DNA of 64,000 nucleotides, taken from the NCBI GenBank assembly GCA_963678675.1, contig OY783192.1, positions 28,087,987 through 28,151,986 on the forward strand, given 5' to 3'. Source of the DNA: Xiphydria camelus. Its lineage: Eukaryota > Arthropoda > Insecta > Hymenoptera > Xiphydriidae. Position 1 is the first letter of the stretch, and each line of letters starts with the position of its first letter. The position numbers and the translations under genes were made by a program. The notes below the pieces were generated by a model, which saw only the letters and a program-made list of their open reading frames with translations, had not been told where the DNA came from and did not search any database. Below, piece by piece: positions 9,784-20,441 of the stretch.

Positions 9784-11151
9784 AGGCGCGTCCTGACTGA
9801 GTCGACATTTTCAGTCGACAGAGTCGATCGACACTTTCGACTAGAATTTGTCGATTGGATTTTATCGACCGGCATGTCGACTGGTTTGTCGGTAAACATC
9901 AAAGGGTAGTCGAGTCGACGGGTCTACAAGGGGCGGGCGGTATGTTCCGACCCCCTGTGCCCCGGCGTAAACGGGCCCCCGGTTGGATTGGTCTTCCCGA
10001 ACGGTCATATATTGAATTCGTCATTCTCTCCTTTACAAGGCAGATTTAGTATTTCACGTATAGCGGTATCGATTACAATTTTCGGGAAATGTGCGGGACT
10101 GCAAGCGCATTTGCCGCTTACGCCGAAATATATCGTTTGCTAGTGAGGTATTCAGATCGCGGTGCTATCGAACGGTACGAACCGATATTCTGAATTCCGT
10201 CTATCGTGCGACGGAACACAAATAAAAAAAGAAGCATTCGATCATGAGCCAAGTAATTTAGCGTCTACACGAAGCGAACAGTTTGGGGCGGCCTTTGAGC
10301 ATCGCCAAAAACCAGCTCAGACGACACAGTGCACGAAATTCGTGAGCTGAGCCGGCTAAACGCATATTGTCACGCACAGTTGTGTTATTTCGTGCGTAGA
10401 GTAAAGTCATGGAAAATTATTTGATAAAAAAAGCCTTAATTCATCTCGGTGAATAAAATTCGAGCGAAATAAAATAATAAACGAAAAAACGGAGACGATA
10501 ATCGTCATTTCATTGAAATAATTTTTTGCGAATTCTTCTTGCTTTGCCATGTGCAATTTCCCTCAAATTCCCAACAACTTATAGCGTTTTTCACTACAGA
10601 ATAGCCTACATTTTAGTTAAATTCTCTTCCTCCTGTAACTATACAATGAAATTGCAATATAAATAGAAAATTATAACTAACACATACATTACGCACCAAG
10701 AAAGCATTTTATTCGTAGTTAATAAATGTTTGCTTGAACATGGCAAAATAGTCATTTCGGTGGACCAAATAAATATTCATTAACTATTACAATTTTTTAT
10801 TTGACATAATAAAATCTTTTAAAGCAACTGTTAAGGCAACAAAATAAACATTTTAATGATTAACATACGTATATTTTCTTGTCCTAACGAAATATTTATT
10901 TCGCAGTACTTGAAATTACATTTATTAACTAACGATAAATTGTTTTCCCATATCATCGCACCGCTGCAGAAACAACCGCCCGCCTTGCCGAACCCTCTGC
11001 GTTCGACTCGACTACCCTTTGACGTTTACCGACAACTCGTGGAAAACCAGTCGACATGTCGATCGACAAGATATGTCGATCGACCAAGTTGACTGCCACG
11101 TCCTGACTGAGTCGACAGTGTCGATCGACAATGTCGACTCAGTGAGGACGC
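9784..11151. mobile_element. Non-autonomous TIR element with GTCGAC-rich ends
   Basis: The left 150 bases (AGGCGCGTCCTGACTGAGTCG, repeated GTCGAC and TCGATCGAC motifs, then TTGTCGGTAAACATCAAAGGG) recur inverted at about 11000-11151. A TTA precedes the left end at 9781-9783. The right end is doubled, giving a head-to-head TIR at 11096-11151. The interior holds copy 2 of the dispersed repeat (9990-10145), then AT-rich DNA. No transposase was recognised. Confidence 0.7.
9990..10145 (+). repeat. Dispersed repeat copy 2 (uninterrupted)
   Basis: It contains TTGAATTCGTCATTCTC, TAGCGGTATCG and CTGCAAGCGCATTTGCCG in the same order as the split copy at 5903-6255. Here GATTTAG is continuous where the other copy carries the 149-bp MITE. 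Confidence 0.75.
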
Positions 11152-12295
11152 AGTTTTCGATGTCCTGGTCGACAATGTTCGTAAAATGACAAGTAACGAA
11201 AGTAAATGGAATTTTTCCTTGATAGTGTGATACCTTGTATGTAATAAAATTACGTCATTATCACCTATTTCCTTGAAAAGATTTGGCTATGTAGTAGGGA
11301 AAGTACAAGTGTTCCAATTCATGCACCAATGACAAGCGTACAAGATTAATTTTGTCCTGCATTTGTTAGTAGTTCAGATGCATCATTAAAACTGTACTAA
11401 TATGGCAGTACTGGTTGCAGAGAATATTTTTAATTAGTTATAAACGATACCCCTTCACACAGACTATAAATTGTTTATCATTTTACTCCACCTAATGGAT
11501 TGAACCCAAATCATTATATCATACAGCCAGAGTGACAGAAATTAAATACCAAATTATATTATCATTTCAACTTACGATATATTGTAGGTACAGTTTATAA
11601 AAGTAAACAAGACTAAATTATCATTTTTTCAGATTTATTGGCTACGGCTACTTGCCATTAACGACATAGTAATACATATGTATATACATATATAGTAATA
11701 TATATATTACTTGAATAGTTTTTATATAGGTAAATAAAATGGAATATGACTACGTGACTGTAGTACTTAATAACTTTAAAGTACGTCATAGCATTGCACG
11801 TTTTTACATAGAGCACCGATAGAGTTAACTTTTAACAACGCAATATACATATCGCCGTTCCGGTGGAATATCGACGTAACTGTAACTGCAATTCGCTTGC
11901 AGTTACGCCGGTTCTTTAATATTGCGACAAACTGCAAGGATGGGTTCCTTGGATGAAAATAATAAAAAAACTTGCTATTAACATGGGTCCGGAAACGGTG
12001 AGTTTCGGAGAAACAGGGTGTTGGATTTTTATACAAATTTTCTTCCATCAACAAACAGTACAAAGTTCTTTCATTTAATTGGAAATACATATGTTTATTT
12101 GTAATAATAGATGGTACACCAAGTTAAGAAAAATGCAGTGAAGCAAGAAAATAAATTATGAAGACAATTTGTATAGAAAATGAACACTCTGTTTCTCCGA
12201 AACTCAGCGTTTCAGGACCCATGTTCATAGGAACTTTTTTCTTATTTTCATCCAAGGAACCCATCCTTGAAGTTTGTCGCATATTAAAGAATCAC
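11152..12295. other. AT-rich stretch with a diverged inverted repeat
   Basis: Mostly featureless AT-rich DNA. From about 11735 to 11860 it matches 28675-28790 (TTAACTTTTAACAACGCAATA). Between 11908-12070 and 12178-12295 two inverted segments pair, sharing CAAGGAACCCATCCTTG and GGACCCATGTT. No gene recognised. Confidence 0.55.
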
Positions 12296-12300
12296 CCGAT

Positions 12301-12353
12301 ATACACACACACGCGCGCGCATCCACGCACGCACGCACGCACATACACACAGA
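12301..12353. repeat. CA/CG dinucleotide and ACGC microsatellite
   Basis: ACACACAC, CGCGCGCG and repeated ACGC units followed by ACATACACAC. A simple-sequence tract. Confidence 0.9.
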
Positions 12354-14028
12354 GTGTAATGGGTAAGAGTATCGAAACAGGAAGAGCCTAATTCTTTTCA
12401 TAGTGTATACACTAAGCAATGGTACATATGACTTCCTGCTATGTACCCTGACTTTGACAGAGTTGACAGCCGAGTGGGTTCCAAGGAACGGGGATTGTAG
12501 GGAGTCTTGTAACTGGTCACTGTCTTAACTCTGAACAGAATTAGGCTCCTCCTGTTTAGGTCCTCTTAGGCATTACACCCTGCATAAAATGTATACATAG
12601 TGAACCCCTTAGCATACGTCAATGTACTAATCATTGCATGATCAAAAGGACGACGCCTTTACAACAGTTCAATAGAGCAAGAACACGTAACGCGCCAAAA
12701 ACGTACTTATCAAATTACCTCTTCCATTATGCAACCATTGATACATAGACGTATGCTGAGTTTCTACCGAATGCAATGTCCAAAAGCCTAGAACGTCGAC
12801 CGCATCGTGTTGATGCATCTGCAAATACATATAAAGGTAATGAGATAATAATACCCGTAACGCGAGATTCTGTATTACTTGACATAACTGTTAGTCGTCA
12901 TTCGAATACGAGCGCGCACTTTTCCGCGTGACCGTGCCAAATTTTACTTTCGTACGTTTCGATGATTTGTGTTGAGAAGCGAATGAAACCAATCAAGATC
13001 ACAAGTCCAAGAGTGTTATAGACTTTGAAACATTAACATTTAGCAATCGTAGCGATAAATACATATAGGTATAATATGTGTGTCGCGGTATACAGCCTGT
13101 ACGAGTAGACGGGTACTCGCGCGTGGTTACGTTCGAACCTGTACACGAAAAGTGATTACATAGATACAGACATTACGACAGGATTCGTTCGAAACATTAC
13201 AGTTACACTCGTTGTACACCGAATCGCGCTTTCCTCCTTCACATCATCTGACATATCACAAAAAGAAGTAAAAATTCGATGAAGCATACGAAGCAAGCGA
13301 AACGAACGCCCCGAGAGAAATGGAGTTACTAACAATAAGAAGCAAAGTGGAAAAACACCGTGAGAAAAATTGAAACTACGCACTATCCAATCCAGGAAGG
13401 ATCGTTCCAAGGTAGAATGATACTTTCATATCAATTTCTTTTTCTACCTAAATTGCGCAAGAAGTGCAGCCGTTCGGAACAAAAAGTCGTGTGGGCGAAA
13501 TTGTGCATCTAGTATGCTTGTGTGGCGGATGGGCCGTATGCGCGTATATATCATAATTTATAAAAAAATTCGTCGACGATGAGACAAAATTGCCACTCTC
13601 TCTTAAGGAGGTTCGACTATCAGACGAAAACCAATTTACAGCCCTAATTTTTTTATATGATATACACGAATACTTTACACAACTAAAACGAAAATTTGAG
13701 CAATATAGACCGTCTAGTTTCTTCGTTATTTTATTCTAAAGTTGACCACTTTTAACATACCGCCTTATGGGAGACGATTGTACTAAGGTAGATCATCACT
13801 GACTTTAATACACATTCCGCCAACTTTAGACTTTGAAAGACTAGTAATTTGACAGATGAAATATTAAGGATTATGTAAAAAATAAGTAAATTAAGTTTTA
13901 CCGTATGGTTGCAACGTAATATTATCATGAAATTCGTTTTTACTTCGCAAACCATTAGCACGCCATATTAACGGTGAGAGACTTGGCAACACGGCAGCGA
14001 AACAGTTCTACAGCTCAAAGACCGAACC
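12354..14028. other. Stretch with no recognised gene
   Basis: AT-rich DNA with several short unsupported open frames (13156-13410 and 13752-13961 on minus are the longest). I see no repeat boundary, RNA gene or coding signature. Confidence 0.5.
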
Positions 14029-14031
14029 TTA

Positions 14032-15267
14032 AGGTCCCCATACACGTTCAGTCGGCCGGCCGGCCGTGGCCTGCAGGCCGACTGTCAGTCGGCCGTCAGT
14101 CCTGGCCGACCGGCCGCACACACACAGTTAAGGTACCTATGCACGTTTAGTCGGCTGGCCGCTTTCTGCTACGCACACAAATTTAAATGAGAAGTCGCTA
14201 CCTGCCGGGAGCCTGTTGATTAATAAAATTAAACGCGTGTTGGAGTTCACCGACAGGGATTCGTCCGGCGACGGACTGACGGAAAAATTTTACTCCAGTC
14301 TGAAATTTTATGACCTTGCAACCACGCCTTTTCTCGGAAAGGTTAATTACCGGACGGGCCGAAATAATCCGTCTCCCGCATTACCTATACCTGTATACCT
14401 ATTGTAATACATATCGCTATCATTTTTTATTCTTATTTTATTAATAAATTTTAAATATTACTTTTATTAATACCTATATCCTAGGTATTAGTTTAATGTT
14501 CATTAATTTTGGAATATAAAATACTTAAATATATTTCTATATATTTTTACACTTTACCTTTAAATATTCCTCCTTCAAGGTCAAAAATATATAATTGCAA
14601 GTCTCTGGGATAATTTTTCCCAGAGCTTGTGGCGAAATAATTGCGCTGAATTTTAAATCCTCCATACTGCGCCCTGTTGCCAAATATCTCAGGGTCACTA
14701 AAAAGCCGTTCTTCTGCGGTAATTGCTTGCCGCATTACGGTGTCCTTTTTCGTAATATGTGGCTTTACCAAATTTAGCAAGTACTGGAAACAATTCTCGT
14801 CCATCCTCAGGAAATTTTTCAAATCACTTGCACTGGATTGACGAAGTTCATGTACGAGCCCCACGTGAGATAAAGTGCATTTCTTCAACCACTCTTTCAT
14901 CCAAATTTGTCTCTTTTTTCGTTTCCTTTGCTGGTTTGTCAAAATAACAAGTGTAGCTGCGTATTCTTTTTGCGACATATTTATACTCTCAATATAAAAT
15001 CGTTATGCTACTATCGAAGCCGGCAGAGAACTGACGGACGCATTCGGTGAACAAAATTGTAGGTGTAGTTTGAATAGGGTAAACGATACAGTCATTTTGG
15101 CCATGCGATAGTGATTGGCCCCCTCTCATAACAAATGCATTCGATAGAAAGAGGAAACGATAAGCCAATTTCTGTATAATTTCGTCTGTTTAAAAGGCCA
15201 ATCACTGGAGGTTTTACCCTATCGATAACCCGCGGCCGGCCGGTCGACTGAACGTGTATGGGGCCCT
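14032..15267 (-). mobile_element. PIF/Harbinger-type element, copy 2 (inverted)
   Basis: A 1236-base inverted relative of the element at 7694-9380. Termini AGGTCCCCATACACGTTC and GAACGTGTATGGGGCCCT, with TTA duplications at 14029-14031 and 15268-15270. It lacks the 396-bp foldback, so it shows the empty site of that insertion. Its right-hand TTA also serves as the left TTA of the next element. Confidence 0.88.
14547..14978 (-). pseudogene. Harbinger transposase N-terminal fragment, copy 2
   Basis: It reads M-S-Q-K-E-Y-A-A and closely follows the copy 1 protein up to AEERL, then shifts frame because of a small deletion. The remaining reading continues in a shadow frame of the original. The helix-turn-helix helices are present; the catalytic domain is missing. 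It confirms the family and its non-autonomous state. Confidence 0.82.
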
Positions 15268-15270
15268 TTA

Positions 15271-17797
15271 AGGTGCCGGTAAACACGCGGGATTCGGCGA
15301 GTGCCGAGCAATGCTCGTCGATGTCAACGAGGCTTTAAGGTCGAGCCCGAACATTCGGAATTTGGCGAATACCGAGCGACCGCTCGGTGACCACCGAGGG
15401 ACAGCTCTACCCGGTGAAGACCGAGTAGTGTGGACTCGGAAGGTCGGTTCTTACCTGAGGCTTATAAATAAGTGCAAACTTCTTCAATGTTCTTAAAATG
15501 CATGTGAGTTTGGGAGTTATATGCAAAAGTCGAGAGAGCATCCTGAACGAATACTTCGGATGCAGCGTTTACACAGTGCTTCTTTAGTTATAACTGAACG
15601 TTATTCCCATACGCATCGATGTAATATTACAAGTACATTTTTTCAATTTTTATAATAGCAATGTTCCATCGCACCATAAGCGGACGTCTATATCGGTTCT
15701 TACCGTTCATTATTATCGCGATAATTAAATTTAGAGTTAATCCCGCCATCCGTCGCAATAGCGAGACGAGTGGTATGTTTCGATGATCTAGGCTGTTATT
15801 GAGCTTGCAGCCCCGTCAATCTTTCCTGGAAAGGTTAATTATCGAACGTCGCAATTAACGAGTCGCAACGAGCGACAGCTCTACTTGGCGAATGCCGAGC
15901 AGTGTGGACTCGGAAGGTCGGTTCTTATCACTTCATTATAATCGCCAATCTAGTCGATTACTAATGTTGATTTCGTTTTTTTTTTTCCTCTAAAATCCTT
16001 CAAAGAGATATGTAGGGTAATCAAGTATTTCATGCGATAAGAACTTCTTACTAGTGGGTCAAAAACGTATTTCTTATTTAATTCAAAACGTTCAGTTTCG
16101 TACTCTTTCATCATCGATTCTCCAGTTTTTCTAAGCATATGTCAAAAGGCATGCGTGGGAAAATGGCGGCAATGTCTAGAATTTTTCTGTCAGCTCTTTT
16201 TTCAATACATTATATATAATTAATATGATAGCCACGTCCGACACTCAAGTCTTTCGTTATATACACTTAAAATCACTTTTTTAAGCATATGTCAAAAGGC
16301 ATGCGTGGGAAAATGGCGGCCATTTGTATACAATTTTCCTGCAACTTTCCGACTCAAGTCTCCGTTCCGTCCACATGCCAATTTTATTTTAATGTCTAAC
16401 ACATCAATAATAGTCTATAGTTTCAAAGGCATGCATGGCAAAATAACTGGAAAGTCGAAAAAACATCCGTGAACTTTTACGACTCCAAAATGTACCTACT
16501 TATCTATTCGCGCCACTCACACATGTCAATATTTTTTTCGTGCTAGTTATGATGTACGTTTCCATACTTCCAATAGGCATGTGTGGGAAAATCACTCAAA
16601 ATCTCGATTTTTTCTTACAAGATTACGCCCTTATTTCAACCCTTTAGCCACCTGCAACACCCATACCTTTGGTTTTCCGAAGCCAGGTTCTATTGAATCA
16701 TTTAGTGAACAAGGTATGCATGAGAAAATGGGCAACAGACACCTTTTTATTTCTGTTAAGAAAAATCGAATTTTCCATATGTTATCCCCAAGGGCCATTC
16801 GTAAATTTCGCTTTATTCTACTCAGCATCGAAGTACTTTTCAATCCTCTTCGAGGCATGTATGCGAAAATGGGGCACCAGAATCTGTCACTATCTGACGG
16901 TCTACGAGGCCCGCGCCTGACGGTTTAAAGGTCCCCGTGACCCGTATACCTGAATATAAAAGGGACCAATTCAAAGAGTACATGCATGTGGAAACAACAC
17001 TTTTCAGCAAATAATAAAATCTAATCATTCGAAAGTTTGTATTTTTGATGGAATGTCACTAGTGCATAAAATTAAATTTCAAAAATATAATACTTTCGGA
17101 GATTTTGCCACTGCATACGATCGAAAGGAACGAAACCGAAGCAAATTGTTATATCAAGTCCTTCAACCAAAATCCCGGTCGACTGAAAAGATTTTTTTTC
17201 TTCTCAAAACAAACTGCAACTAGTTCAATTTCTGTGCACATATGCTCCAACTTTTAAAAAAATCAATGCTGTATCATCAATATCAGTATTTGAATGGGTA
17301 TTGCGAGAAACGGTTCATTACCATTCGTCCGACGCGGGAAAGGTGGGGGACTGCGAACTCATTAGTAGTCTAGATTCGCGGATACAGACCGCCTGCCTTG
17401 TTATTGTGACCGACGGTGGGATTAACTCTAGATTGGCGATTATAATGGAGTGGGGTGTGTTTACGACTATTCGTTTCCTTTGATGTGCCACGAAAGACCG
17501 ACAAACTACGGGAACGGCGAATACTTGGACGAGCACGACATTCGGCCATCGGCGAGTAGCGAGCAACCCGTGTACACATTCGGGTTTCGCCGAGCAGTCG
17601 CTCGGTGTTCGCCGAGTACCGAGTGTCTACCCACCCTGTTTGATAACGGGAACCAAGCGAACAATACATTTGGCCATCGGCAAACAGCGAGCAACCCGTG
17701 TACACACGCGGCATTCGCCGAGCATTCGCTTAAAGCCTCGTTGACATCGGCGAGCATTGCTCGGCACTCGCCGAATCCCGCGTGTTTACCGGCACCT
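15271..17797. mobile_element. Large TIR element (Harbinger-type duplication) with GTGCCGAGC-rich ends
   Basis: Ends are AGGTGCCGGTAAACACGC and its inverse GCGTGTTTACCGGCACCT, with TTA at 15268-15270 and 17798-17800. The inverted ends extend through GGATTCGGCGAGTGCCGAGC and the adjacent AATGCTCG, about 90 bases. Subterminal copies of GCCGAGCAGT/CGAGCAACCCG motifs recur at 15350-15430, 15885-15910 and 17520-17720. The interior holds fragments of the dispersed GGTAATTAACC repeat (15795-15860 inverted, 17290-17385) and the 16148-16875 motif array. No transposase seen, so it is a 2527-bp non-autonomous element. Confidence 0.78.
16148..16875 (+). repeat. Six-copy GCATGYGTGGGAAAAT array, about 141-bp spacing
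   Basis: A motif close to GGCATGYGTGGGAAAATGG begins at 16148, 16298, 16428, 16576, 16713 and 16854, giving spacings of 150, 130, 148, 137 and 141. Between the motifs only weak similarity remains, so the motif itself is what is conserved. Three copies contain a perfect YGTGGGAA. In one frame the motif reads A-C-V-x-K-W, so a decayed peptide repeat is an alternative. Related units recur at 18636-19130 and 40345-40915. Confidence 0.7.
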
Positions 17798-17834
17798 TTA
17801 CCTGACAACGATGCCGGAGTCATTGACACTCTAA

Positions 17835-17979
17835 AGCCGGGTCTTCACTGCGCGAAATTCTACGCGAAACTGTTGCGCGAGTCATGTCCCCTCTTTTTCT
17901 CGCGCTCCCTCTTCTCACTAACTCTCTCTTTTTCGCAAAACAGTTTTGCGAAACAGTTTCACGCAGTGAAGACCCGGCT
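17835..17979. mobile_element. 145-bp MITE flanked by TAA
   Basis: Termini AGCCGGGTCTTCACTGCG and its inverse CGCAGTGAAGACCCGGCT, with TAA at 17832-17834 and 17980-17982. The inner part is also inverted (GCGAAACTGTT against AACAGTTTTGCG). TAA/TTA duplication is typical of PIF/Harbinger MITEs. Confidence 0.87.
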
Positions 17980-17982
17980 TAA

Positions 17983-18089
17983 TAGTCCGCCATAAATTTT
18001 GCAATACTTTATTTACTAATGATTTTCGGCATGAATGATGCATAAAATGGGTTTATAATTCATTTAATTACACAGTAAATCACTAAATT
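17983..18089. other. Short AT-rich gap
   Basis: Nothing recognised between the MITE and the large palindrome. Confidence 0.4.
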
Positions 18090-19772
18090 GGGTATTGAAA
18101 TCTGACTTCAGAGTATGTTTCGGGCTGGTCCACCATTAACAAAACTGATTTTGGTTTGGTTGTTGCTGCTCAGTTAAGCGTTTTTTTTCAATTTTGTAGT
18201 TTTAGGAAATATGAAGAGAAAACGGTCATTATTAAATTTAAAAACAATGTTTTTTTTCACAAAATAGTTATGGTGGGGGTTCTTAGGTATGAGGAATTTT
18301 ATTTTTGCTAAAAATATCCGCCAGATGGCGCTACAGATAAGTTTCCTATAAACTTTACGTATTTTCGATGAAAGATCATGCTTGTTTTATATATTTTCAT
18401 ACATTTTCTTACTATTTCTGTTTTATTTGCTCCTTTTTTTTTGCAAATAATAAAAATTAAAAAAAAAGTTAAAAGATATTTTTAAAAGTGTTTATTATTT
18501 ATTCTTAGTCGCTGTCGCTACTATAAATTACAGAGCGGGTTTCTTCTTCTTCGCCTTCAGCAGCCTCCGCTTCTATTTCACTCTCCTCGTCTCGTCAGAT
18601 AGTGACAGATTCTGGTGCCCCATTTTCACATACAAGCCTCGAAGAGGATTGAAAAGTACTTCGATTTTGAGTAGAATGAAAGGAAATTTACGAATGGTCC
18701 CTGGGAATAACATATGCAAAATTAAATTCTTCTTAACAAAAAAATAAAAGGTGTCTCTTGCCCATTTTTTCACGCAAGCCTTGTTCACTAAATGATTAAT
18801 TAATAAAACCTGGCTTCTGAAAACCAAAGGCTTGAGTGTTGCAGGTGGCTAAAGGATTGAAATAAGGGCGTAATCTTGTAAGGAAAAATCGAGATTCTCT
18901 CTGACCGATTTTCCCACACAAGCCTTTGATTTCCGAAGCCAGGTTTTATTAATGAATCATTTAGTGAACAAGGCTTGCGTGAAAAAATGGGCAAGAGGTA
19001 CCTTTTATTTTTTTATTAAGAAAAATCGAATTTTCCATATGTTATCCCCAGGGACCATTCGTAAATTTCCCTTCATTCTACTCAAAATCGAAGTACTTTT
19101 CAACCCTCTCTTCGAGGCTTGTATGCGAAAATGGGGCACCCCAGAATCTCTCATTATCTCACGGTCTATCTGTATCATATGCGTCAGCATCACGTCTGAA
19201 AGTCCAGCATAGATCGGCGATCATAGAATTTAATTTCTTTCCTTGATAACGTGCTAAAAAATGTATGAAATATAAAAAAAAAGACAAAATTTATTACATT
19301 AATGTTATAAACCGTAAAAGCATTCTTTACCTTCAAAAGGCATGCACACTTGGTGAAATCTCTCACCCTGTTCATCACTTTCTGGTTTCGATATTCAAAA
19401 TGTTATACTTTAAAAATGAGTAAATGAAACAAATAATGAGAAAATGTATGAAAATATATAAAACAAACATGATCTTTCATAGAAAATACGTAAAGTTTAT
19501 AGGAAATTTATCTGTAGCACCCTCTGGCGGATGTTTTTAGCAAATATAAATATCAGAAATGAATTCCTCGTACCTAAAAACCCCCACCACAACTATTTTG
19601 TGAAAAAAAAAATATTTTTTTTAAATTTAATAATGACCGTTTTCCCTTCATATTCCCTAAAAACTACAAAATTGAAAAAAATGCTTAATTGAGCAGCAAC
19701 AACCAAACCAAAATCAGTTTTGTTAATGGTAAACCAGCCCGGAACATAAACTGAAGTCAGATTTTAATACCC
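18090..19772. repeat. 1.7-kb palindrome (foldback element)
   Basis: The left arm (about 18090-18820) and right arm (about 18935-19772) are reverse complements over most of their length, from GGGTATTGAAATCTGACTTC at the left to its inverse at the right. Shared landmarks include AACAAAACTGATTTTGGTTTGG, the GGTGGGGGTT region and the TTCGAGGCTTGTATG motif. The stretches 18440-18600 and 19200-19400 no longer pair well. The arms contain the spaced GCTTGYGTGxGAAAAT motifs of the preceding element. No coding capacity is credible. Confidence 0.85.
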
Positions 19773-20441
19773 TCTTCATGACCCCCAAAATGACTTACAG
19801 TGTTATTATTCCATAAAGTTTCAGATCGCTGTGAAAACATTTTTTTCAAACACATTTTTGACTCCAAAGAAACAGTCGAACCTCCTTAAAAGTTAAAAAA
19901 AGGAATCGCGCGACGCAAGTAGAGTCTGCGCTCTTTTGAAATGCACGGCACGTATGTGGCGACCCGCCGCGCTACGGCGTCCTGCCGCCGCGTCGAGGAC
20001 GCCCATGAAACCGAGTATTTGACACCGAGTGACAAAAAAGCATTCTTGCGCTCGTTTTCTGTAGAAGTTAAGACGTTTTTTTGTGTTTAAGCTCATCACG
20101 GCCGTTAAACGTGAAATTCCACTTCTACTTGGAAACGTGAAAAAAAGAGAAATAAAACGTCGCTAAAAAATGTCGAAAGCGTAAGAACAACCAACCGTTG
20201 ACACGAGTATCGCGCGATGTCGAATCAAGTCTAATAAAGGGGAGACTCGTAGTTGTTCGAATTGAGCGCGAATGGATTGCGCCGGAAACGCGGGCATCGC
20301 GAATTGAAATGGCGGTAGGAGGCATCGGATGGCCGAAGGAGGGTTATTCGAGATATCCCTTACCTACTGGTAAATCAATTCGAGCAACTGACTTGTCGTA
20401 CCGCATATTATGTATTCACGGGGACGCAACGAACACACGGC
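19773..20441. other. Stretch with a MITE remnant, no gene
   Basis: 19990-20038 is the right end of the small TIR element seen at 1633-1795. The rest shows no recognised feature. The kinesin copy ends at 20442. Confidence 0.5.

Noticed and set aside
16581..16928. 115-codon frame in the motif array, and similar frames at 18573-19212
   Set aside because: The frames follow the repeat units and appear mirrored in the palindrome; conservation is at the DNA motif, not along the peptide. Kept only as an alternative reading in the finding.
17318..17995. Frames of up to 181 codons on both strands
   Set aside because: They lie in the GCCGAGCA-rich subterminal repeats and a MITE; composition explains the lack of stops.
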